This document shows, one piece after another, positions 1 through 4,764 of a stretch of DNA of 7,054 nt. The number at the start of each line of letters is the position of its first letter. The stretch's first letter is position 1. Position numbers and translations under genes: made by a program. The DNA is from Chloroflexota bacterium (GTDB taxonomy: Bacteria; Chloroflexota; Limnocylindria; Limnocylindrales; CSP1-4), in NCBI GenBank assembly GCA_013694835.1, contig JACDBP010000062.1:1-7054 (forward strand). Direction: 5' to 3'. The notes under the pieces are model-generated. The model was not told where the DNA came from, searched no databases, and saw only the letters and a program-made list of their open reading frames with translations.

Positions 1-332
1 ACGCTCGGCAGGGCCAGCTGCTCGACGAGCTGGCCGCTGCCGGCGTCGAGGCCGAGCGGCCCGTGCGCCGCCCTGCCGGCGGCCCTGGGGGACCGCTGGC
101 GGGCAAGACGGTGGTCGTGACCGGCACCCTGGAAGGGTTCGACCGGGCGGCCGCCGAGGAAGCGGTCCGTGCTGCCGGCGGCAAGCCGGGAGGCTCCGTC
201 AGCCGCAAGACGGACTACCTCGTCGCCGGTGAGAACGCGGGGTCGAAGCTGGTCAAGGCGGAGCAGCTCGGCGTGCCGATCCTGGACGAGGCGGCGTTCC
301 AGCGGCTGCTGGCAGGGGAGGGAGATGCGTGA
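1..332 (+). CDS. ligA: NAD-dependent DNA ligase LigA, C-terminal BRCT portion (partial, 5' end outside window)
   Basis: LigA seals nicks in duplex DNA using NAD+ as adenylate donor, during replication and repair in the cytoplasm. Only the last 109 residues are present; the frame is open from base 3 and ends in TGA at 330-332. The visible part is an Ala/Gly/Pro-rich linker followed by a BRCT domain covering about residues 31-106. It shows the family pattern GKTVVVTGTLEGF, a conserved Arg, the AAGGK turn, SVSRKTDYLVAG, then GSKLVKAEQLGVPILDEAAF. This SVSxKTxxLVxGxxxGSKxxKAxxLGV run is typical of bacterial LigA BRCT domains rather than stand-alone BRCT proteins. The adenylation, OB and zinc/HhH domains lie upstream of the window. 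The stop overlaps a possible small ORF (GTGA). ligA next to gatC fits a known conserved gene order. The identification is firm; only the missing 5' part is unknown. Confidence 0.95.
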   Translation, partial: ARQGQLLDELAAAGVEAERPVRRPAGGPGGPLAGKTVVVTGTLEGFDRAAAEEAVRAAGGKPGGSVSRKTDYLVAGENAGSKLVKAEQLGVPILDEAAFQRLLAGEGDA

Positions 333-403
333 AACGCTGGATCGTCATCGACGAGTCGCTGGTGTTGGACGCGGTGCCGGAACACCACCTCGGAGAGGCC
401 TGA
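329..403 (+). CDS. Possible 24-residue ORF translationally coupled to ligA
   Basis: GTG at 329-331 overlaps the ligA stop in a GTGA arrangement (329-332). It is preceded by a purine-rich Shine-Dalgarno-like run ending in GGAG (321-324), 4 nt before the GTG. The frame reads MKRWIVIDESLVLDAV..., 24 residues ending at TGA 401-403. It has a hydrophobic/acidic N-terminal half and ends in PEHHLGEA. I recognise no family. Beyond the stop the same frame gives only 14 further codons before another stop, so there is no obvious longer gene broken by one mutation. It could be a real small protein, the degenerate start of a lost gene, or chance. The 4-base overlap and good ribosome binding site argue for translation; the length and lack of a known homologue argue for caution. 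Confidence 0.3.
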   Translation: MKRWIVIDESLVLDAVPEHHLGEA

Positions 404-578
404 AGGGCCGAACGGCGCCAGTGGCTCTCAGGAGCGCGTATCGGCTGAGCCCCGACGTCTACGGCACCACGGCGCCTCTGCAGCGTGAGCCCTGACGGAC
501 TGCCTCTGGTAGCCGTCTCCGTTCGGAGTTCGCTCTTGCCTTGGCGGCGGCCGTGGCCTGCCCGGTATCCTTCGGAGC
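404..578. other. Spacer between ligA/small ORF and gatC
   Basis: I see no convincing gene here. The stretch has small GC-rich inverted repeats: GGCC at 397-400 with GGCC at 406-409, and CTCCG 517-521 with CGGAG 524-528 separated by TT. The second is followed by a mildly T-containing stretch (529-543), so it could be a weak terminator-like hairpin for ligA. The 3' end of the spacer carries the putative gatC promoter. No tRNA is visible: there is no GGTTCGAATCC-type T arm. Confidence 0.5.
541..571 (+). promoter_or_regulatory. Putative leaderless-type promoter of gatC
   Basis: TATCCT at 566-571 matches the TANNNT form of a -10 box and ends exactly 7 nt before the gatC ATG (579). Transcription would therefore start at or next to the A of the start codon. 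A weak -35-like TTGGCG lies at 541-546 with a 19-nt spacer. The only purine-rich stretch before the ATG, GGAG at 574-577, is 1 nt from the start codon, too close for normal Shine-Dalgarno use. Leaderless mRNAs with this geometry are well known in high-GC Gram-positive and Deinococcus-type bacteria. The start site itself is inferred. Confidence 0.5.
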
Positions 579-872
579 ATGCCCACCCTGTCGCGTGCCG
601 ATGTCCAGCACGTCGCGCACCTGGCCCGCCTCGGACTCGAAGGACACGAGCTTGACCGCCTCGAAGGGCAGCTCAACCACATCCTCGACCAGTACGCGGT
701 GCTCGCCGAGCTCTCGACGGACGACATCGAGCCGACGGCGCAGACCATCGAGCTCGAGAACATCCTCCGCGAGGACGTCGCCCGCGCGAGCCTGACCCCT
801 GACGATGCCCTGGCCGGCGCGCCCGCCCGACGCGGCGATCTCTTCGAGGTGCCGCCGATCCTCGGCGGCTGA
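579..872 (+). CDS. gatC: Asp-tRNA(Asn)/Glu-tRNA(Gln) amidotransferase subunit C (GatC)
   Basis: GatC is the small structural subunit of the GatCAB tRNA-dependent amidotransferase. It wraps between GatA and GatB and stabilises GatA. The protein is 97 residues, normal for the family (about 95-100). It shows the GatC pattern: VQHVAHLARLGL near residues 9-20, an amphipathic helix LEGQLNHILDQYAVLAELSTDDIEP (about 28-52), the acidic ENILREDVARASL segment, and a C-terminal tail GDLFEVPPILGG matching the family's typical F-x-VPxxL ending. The ATG at 579 is the only start that gives the canonical N-terminus. It has no properly spaced Shine-Dalgarno but sits 7 nt after a TANNNT box. gatA begins 33 nt after the stop on the same strand, so the two are very probably co-transcribed. 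Confidence 0.95.
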   Translation: MPTLSRADVQHVAHLARLGLEGHELDRLEGQLNHILDQYAVLAELSTDDIEPTAQTIELENILREDVARASLTPDDALAGAPARRGDLFEVPPILGG

Positions 873-905
873 CGCGATGCCCTGGTGCTCCCGAGGGACC
901 GCTCC

Positions 906-2510
906 GTGACCTCCTCGCGCGGCCTGACCCGACTGAGCGCTCACCGGATGGGCGCCGGATTGCGCGCCGGAGAGTTCAGCGCGCGGGAACTGCTCGATGC
1001 CCACCTCTCGCTGATCGAGGCCCAGGATGGCGCCCTCCACGCGTGGGTCTCACTGGACTTCGAGCGGGCACGCGAGGCCGCCGATCGCGCCGACACGACC
1101 CTCGTCGCGGCCCGCGGCGTGTCTGCGGCGCCGCGGGACGGGTCCACGCCGACGCTCGATGCGCTGCCACGCCTGCTCGGCATCCCCGTCGCACTCAAGG
1201 ATCTCGTGGTCACACGGGGCCGTCCCTCGACCGCTGGCAGCCGCATCCTCGAGAGCTTCATCAGCCCCTACGACGCGCACATCGCGGAGCGGCTGGATGC
1301 GGCAGGGGCGATCGTGCCCGGCAAGACCAACATGGACGAGTTCGCGATGGGCTCCTCCACGGAGCATTCGGCCTGGGGCCCGACCGGCAATCCCTGGGCC
1401 CTCGACCGGGTCCCGGGTGGCAGCAGCGGCGGCTCCGCGGCCGCCGTCGCCGCGTACCACGTGCCGCTGGCCATCGGCACCGACACGGGCGGCTCCATCC
1501 GCCAGCCCGCGGCGCTCACCGGCACGGTCGGGCTGAAACCCACCTACGGCCGCGTCAGCCGCTTCGGGATCATCGCCTTCGCCAGCTCGCTCGACCAGAT
1601 CGGTCCCTTCGGGCGCGACGTTCGCGACACGGCCATCCTGCTGGGCACGATCGCGGGGCGTGACGAGCGCGACTCGACGTCGGCGCCGGTCGCGGTACCC
1701 GACTACGCCGGGGAGCTCCCATCGAGCGACGACGAGGCCGCAGCCAGCCTGCGTGGCGTCCGTCTCGGACTGCCGCGGCAGTACTTCGTGAAGGGCATGG
1801 AGCCAGGCGTCGAGGCGCGGGTGCGAGAGGCGGTCGCGGCGCTGGCCGATGCTGGCGCCGAGATCGTCGACGTCGACCTGCCGCACACCGACTACGGGCT
1901 CGCGACCTACTACATCGTGGCCCCGGCGGAGGCATCGGCCAACCTCGCGCGGTACGACGGCATCCGCTTTGGACGCAGCGTCCGCGGCGCTGATGTCCTC
2001 GGGAACTACCTCGCCACGCGCGGCGGCGGCTTCGGGGCGGAGGTCAAACGGCGCATCATGCTCGGCACGTACGCGCTCTCGGCGGGCTACTACGACGCGT
2101 ACTACCTCAAGGCGCAGAAGGTGCGGACGCTGCTCAAGCGGGACTTCGACGAGGCGTTCGCCCAGGTGGACGCGCTGGTTGCGCCGACGAGCCCGACGGT
2201 CGCCTTCCCGCTTGGCGCACGTCTCGACGACCCCGTCGCGATGTACCTCTCGGATGCCTGCACGCTGCCGGTGAACATGGCCGGGTTGCCCGGGCTGTCC
2301 ATCCCGTGCGGCCTCTCCGAAGGGTTGCCGGTCGGCCTCCAGTTGATCGGCCGAGCCTGGGACGAGGCACGACTCTTCCGACTCGGCCGCGCCTATGAGG
2401 CGATCACCGCCGATGCCAAGTGGCGCACGCTGGAGCCGACCGATCTCCGGGCGCTCGACGACCCAGCGACGCCCGGCCCGATGGAACGGGTCGCGATCAT
2501 GGGCCGGTGA
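906..2510 (+). CDS. gatA: Asp-tRNA(Asn)/Glu-tRNA(Gln) amidotransferase subunit A (GatA)
   Basis: GatA is the amidase-signature glutaminase subunit. It hydrolyses glutamine (or asparagine) and sends ammonia to GatB for transamidation of misacylated tRNA. The 534-residue product carries the full Ser-cisSer-Lys triad: Lys98 in GIPVALKDL, cis-Ser173 in VPGGSSGGSAAA and nucleophile Ser197 in GTDTGGSIRQPA. The spacing (Lys to Ser 99, cis-Ser to Ser 24) equals that of characterised GatA (K79/S154/S178). I chose GTG 906 because GAGGGA (893-898) lies 7 nt upstream. An in-frame GTG at 885 has no such site and would add 7 unconserved residues. The protein is longer than the usual 480-490: extra Ala/Arg/Asp-rich residues sit before the catalytic Lys (about 66-90), plus a short acidic insert (SSDDEAAAS) and a C-terminal tail of about 25 residues. 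It is downstream of gatC; gatB is not adjacent. Confidence 0.95.
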   Translation: MTSSRGLTRLSAHRMGAGLRAGEFSARELLDAHLSLIEAQDGALHAWVSLDFERAREAADRADTTLVAARGVSAAPRDGSTPTLDALPRLLGIPVALKDLVVTRGRPSTAGSRILESFISPYDAHIAERLDAAGAIVPGKTNMDEFAMGSSTEHSAWGPTGNPWALDRVPGGSSGGSAAAVAAYHVPLAIGTDTGGSIRQPAALTGTVGLKPTYGRVSRFGIIAFASSLDQIGPFGRDVRDTAILLGTIAGRDERDSTSAPVAVPDYAGELPSSDDEAAASLRGVRLGLPRQYFVKGMEPGVEARVREAVAALADAGAEIVDVDLPHTDYGLATYYIVAPAEASANLARYDGIRFGRSVRGADVLGNYLATRGGGFGAEVKRRIMLGTYALSAGYYDAYYLKAQKVRTLLKRDFDEAFAQVDALVAPTSPTVAFPLGARLDDPVAMYLSDACTLPVNMAGLPGLSIPCGLSEGLPVGLQLIGRAWDEARLFRLGRAYEAITADAKWRTLEPTDLRALDDPATPGPMERVAIMGR

Positions 2511-2589
2511 TCGCCGGGAGCTGAGTCCGCCGGGGATGAGATGAGCACGGGGAGGCGACCAACCCGCCGGGGTTTCGTGCCAACCGCTA

Positions 2590-2618
2590 CCGGGGAGCGA
2601 CGGTCGCCGCTGTCCCGG
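2590..2618. terminator. Imperfect GC hairpin downstream of gatA
   Basis: CCGGGGAGCG (2590-2599) can pair with CGCTGTCCCGG (2608-2618), allowing one bulged G and one G-T pair, around an 8-nt loop. It lies 80 nt after the gatA stop. There is no following T-run, so intrinsic termination is uncertain; in very GC-rich genomes hairpins without U-tracts are often proposed as terminators or 3' stabilisers. Confidence 0.3.
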
Positions 2619-2650
2619 CCCCGCCTTCCATGTCATCCGCGGTCCGAGCA

Positions 2651-2687
2651 CGAGGCGCCGGTGGCAAGGTCCGGACCTGGCGCCTCG
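2651..2687. terminator. Perfect 9-bp inverted repeat with nested palindrome, possible bidirectional terminator
   Basis: CGAGGCGCC (2651-2659) and GGCGCCTCG (2679-2687) are perfect 9-bp complementary arms around a 19-nt spacer. The spacer contains a second perfect palindrome, AGGTCCGGACCT (2667-2678). The element sits between two convergent stop codons (gatA at 2510, hydrolase at 2758), where a shared bidirectional terminator is expected. No T-tract follows on either strand, so the role is inferred from position and symmetry. A binding site for a dimeric protein is an alternative. Confidence 0.4.
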
Positions 2688-2757
2688 GATCCGCTGCCCA
2701 ACGTTGTCACTCGGCGACATGTGGCATGAACCTCAGCGGGCAGCCGCTCGCGTTCGT

Positions 2758-3528
2758 TCAGCCTCCTTCGACGAACGCCAGCAACCTCTCGTTGAAAGCC
2801 TGACGGCGCGACTGTACGTCGTGGTGCGCGGTCGGGAAGTGCGCGTGCTCGGCGCGGAGCCGCTCGATGATCAGCCGCGCAACCGCGGCCAGCGCGCGTT
2901 GGGCGGATCGGGCCGCGGCGATCGTCTCGCCGGCCGGCCAGCCGCCGGTCACCACCAGCGTCCTGACGCCGACCTCGGCCACCGTCTCGAGCGGGATGGG
3001 GATCGTCCATGGTGCCGGCTCACGGATCGTCGCGGCGACATCGCGGCGGTCCAGGTCGCTGAGTCGCACCTCACCAGGGTCGAGCCCGAAGGCCAACAGG
3101 AAGGTCCGCAGCGCCTGCTCCTCGGGCCAGCTCGGGCCGTTCTCGAACACCACACGCGTCCGTCCGACAAAGGCGTCGACATCGGGATCGCCGCGGACCA
3201 GCCCGAGCGCCGGTGGCTCGATGACCGTCAGGGAGCGCACGAGGTCGGGACGCTGCGCTGCGAGCAGCAGCGCGATCACCCCACCGTAGGAGTGCCCGAC
3301 GACATCCGCCCCGCCGGGGATGAGCGCCGCCAGGTCGTCGGCCTGCGCCTCAGCGTCCTGGGGGCCACCGGGGCTCTCTCCGAAGCCGGCCCGGTCGGCG
3401 ATGAGGAGTCGCCATCGGTCGGCGAGCGGGAGCTGCATCCTCCAGGCATCGCGACCGTGGCCCATGGCCCCGTGGACGAAGAGCACCGGCCGCCCCGTGC
3501 CATGGGTCTCGACGTGCAGTCGGGTCAT
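2758..3528 (-). CDS. Alpha/beta-hydrolase fold protein, substrate unknown
   Basis: 256 residues starting at ATG (complement of 3526-3528). The fold is clear: VLFVHGAMGHG (15-25) is the strand and oxyanion-hole HG motif, DRAGFGES (45-52) the next conserved loop, and VVGHSYGG (76-83) the nucleophile elbow with Ser80. The C-terminal part ends AFNERLLAFV, as in many single-domain hydrolases. The catalytic His is probably His235 or His236 in FPTAHHD, by distance from the C-terminal helix. The acid residue is not obvious. The loop after strand 6 reads VVTGGWPAGE, without the usual G-x-x-D, so Glu201 or Glu104 (IEPPA) may serve; this is inference. No signal peptide is visible, so it is probably cytoplasmic. 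Candidate activities are esterase, lactonase or C-C hydrolase; none can be chosen. It converges on gatA and diverges from the aminotransferase, splitting the gat locus. Confidence 0.85.
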   Translation of the reverse strand: MTRLHVETHGTGRPVLFVHGAMGHGRDAWRMQLPLADRWRLLIADRAGFGESPGGPQDAEAQADDLAALIPGGADVVGHSYGGVIALLLAAQRPDLVRSLTVIEPPALGLVRGDPDVDAFVGRTRVVFENGPSWPEEQALRTFLLAFGLDPGEVRLSDLDRRDVAATIREPAPWTIPIPLETVAEVGVRTLVVTGGWPAGETIAAARSAQRALAAVARLIIERLRAEHAHFPTAHHDVQSRRQAFNERLLAFVEGG

Positions 3529-3535
3529 GTCACCA

Positions 3536-3544
3536 CCGTATACT
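3536..3544. promoter_or_regulatory. Divergent promoter core (GTATAC) between hydrolase and aminotransferase
   Basis: The 41-bp gap between the two divergent start codons contains one AT-rich island. On the plus strand TATACT (3539-3544) is a near-consensus -10 box 25 nt before the aminotransferase ATG, leaving room for a short leader with an AGAGG ribosome site (3559-3563). On the minus strand the overlapping TATACG (3541 down to 3536) lies 8 nt before the hydrolase ATG, a leaderless-like geometry. The shared centre GTATAC (3538-3543) is a palindrome. No good -35 element is visible in either direction. The plus-strand assignment is stronger than the minus-strand one. Confidence 0.45.
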
Positions 3545-3569
3545 TTCGAGGCACGCCAAGAGGTCCACG

Positions 3570-4757
3570 ATGTCCATCGAGCAGCCCCCGGCGCCGACCC
3601 GCCCCCGGCTTTCTCGGCGCGTCCGTGAGGTGCCGCCATCCGGCATCCGCCGGTTCTTCGACGTGCTGGCGACCATGCCCGACGTCATCAGTCTGGGCAT
3701 CGGAGAGCCGGACTTCACAACGCCGCCACAGATCGTCGAGGAGGGCGTCCGCTCGCTGCGATCCGGCCGCACGCACTACACCAGCAATCACGGCACGCTG
3801 GAGCTCCGCCGGGCCCTCTCGAAGATGCTGGAGCGGCTGTATGGCGTCAGCTACGACCCCGAGCGCGAGATCTGCATCACCGTCGGCGCGTCGGAGGCAG
3901 TCGGCGCTGCGATGACCGCGCTCATCGACCCGGGTGACGAAGTCGTGTTGCACGAGCCCTCGTACGTGGCCTACATCCCGGCGATCACCTTCAACGGCGG
4001 CGTGCCGGTGTTGATCTCCACCGTGGCCGCAGACTCGTTCGCCCTCGACCCCGCTGAGCTCGAGGCGGCCATCACCCCGCGGACCAGGGCCATCTTCCTG
4101 GGCTATCCCTGCAACCCGACCGGCGCGGTCCTGCCGCCCGTCACCCTACGGGCGATCGCCGAGATCGCCGAGCGGCACGACCTGGTCGTGGTCAGTGACG
4201 AGATCTACGACCGTCTCGTGTACGGCGATCATCGCCACGAAGCCTTCAGCGCCCTGCCCGGGATGAAGGAGCGGACGGTCCTCATGGGCGGCTTTTCCAA
4301 GGCCTATGCGATGACCGGCTGGCGGATCGGCTACGTCTGTGCGCCGCCGGACCTGCTGGAGGGGATCGTCAAGGTCCACCAGTACCAGATCATGTCGGCA
4401 CCCACGACCGCGCAGGATGCCGCCGTCGTGGCGATCCAGGGCGCAGAGCAGGACGTGCTGCGGATGGTCGCGGAGTACGACCGCCGCCGCCGGATGCTCG
4501 TTGCCGGCCTCAACCGGATCGGCCTCCCGACCTTCGAGCCGCGGGGCGCGTTCTACGCGTTCCCGTCGATAATCGCGACGGGCCTCACGAGCGAGCAGTT
4601 CAGCGAGAGGCTGTTGTACGAGGGCAAGGTCGCGATGGTGCCGGGCAGCGCCTTCGGGCCGTCGGGGGAGGGGCATGTCCGTGCCTCCTACGCGACCGCG
4701 TTCGAGGACATCGAGGAAGCGCTGGTCCGCATCGAGCGCTTCGTCGCGACGCTGTGA
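3570..4757 (+). CDS. Class I/II PLP-dependent aminotransferase (aspartate/aromatic/LL-diaminopimelate-type)
   Basis: A fold-type I aminotransferase that swaps an amino group between an amino acid and a 2-oxo acid. The 395 residues show the family set: SLGIGEPDF (41-49, substrate loop), Tyr70 in HYTSNHG, VGASEA phosphate-binding turn (105-110), Asn182 in GYPCNPTG, Asp210 and Tyr213 in VSDEIYD, the PLP Schiff-base Lys244 in GGFSKAYAMTGWRIGY, and the carboxylate-binding Arg371 in HVRASYA. Length and motifs match archaeal/Bacillus-type AspAT-like enzymes (aromatic, PatA/DapL-like or aspartate aminotransferases). The exact substrate cannot be read from the sequence. ATG 3570 has an AGAGG site 6 nt upstream and follows the TATACT promoter. 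gatB starts 7 nt after its stop, so the two are probably one operon. Confidence 0.92.
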   Translation: MSIEQPPAPTRPRLSRRVREVPPSGIRRFFDVLATMPDVISLGIGEPDFTTPPQIVEEGVRSLRSGRTHYTSNHGTLELRRALSKMLERLYGVSYDPEREICITVGASEAVGAAMTALIDPGDEVVLHEPSYVAYIPAITFNGGVPVLISTVAADSFALDPAELEAAITPRTRAIFLGYPCNPTGAVLPPVTLRAIAEIAERHDLVVVSDEIYDRLVYGDHRHEAFSALPGMKERTVLMGGFSKAYAMTGWRIGYVCAPPDLLEGIVKVHQYQIMSAPTTAQDAAVVAIQGAEQDVLRMVAEYDRRRRMLVAGLNRIGLPTFEPRGAFYAFPSIIATGLTSEQFSERLLYEGKVAMVPGSAFGPSGEGHVRASYATAFEDIEEALVRIERFVATL

Positions 4758-4764
4758 CCTGCCG

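Larger units (their letters stand above)
2511..2757. other. Intergenic gap between the convergent gatA and hydrolase genes
   Basis: About 250 bp between two convergent genes. No frame here has recognisable protein features. A 62-codon frame at 2541-2729 is Arg/Pro-rich and matches no family I know. The gap contains two GC hairpins, listed separately, which are the best candidates for transcription terminators. There are no T-tracts on either strand. Confidence 0.5.

Noticed and set aside
391..450. Glycine-riboswitch-like words (GGAGAG 392-397, GAAGG 402-406, CTCTCAGG 425-432) after ligA
   Set aside because: The space between GGAGAG and GAAGG is too short for the usual P2/P3 stems, the conserved bases after CTCTCAGG are missing, and the putative gatC promoter would start transcription downstream of it. 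An Infernal search with RF00504 would decide: a significant hit would revive it.
885..905. Upstream GTG start for gatA at 885
   Set aside because: No ribosome site precedes it and it adds 7 residues not typical of GatA; GTG 906 has GAGGGA 7 nt upstream.
2651..2690. T-box-like GGTGGCAAGG within the hairpin after gatA
   Set aside because: It lacks the TGGNACCGCG core and a Stem I, and there is no plus-strand gene immediately downstream for it to control.
1050..2720. Long open frame (556 codons) on the minus strand across gatA
   Set aside because: Arg/Gly/Ala-rich composition without any motif; it mirrors the GC-rich codon pattern of gatA, which has full catalytic motifs.
2704..3915. 403-codon plus-strand frame across the hydrolase and the start of the aminotransferase
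   Set aside because: It is antisense to a clear alpha/beta-hydrolase and overlaps the aminotransferase out of frame; its sequence has no protein-like pattern.
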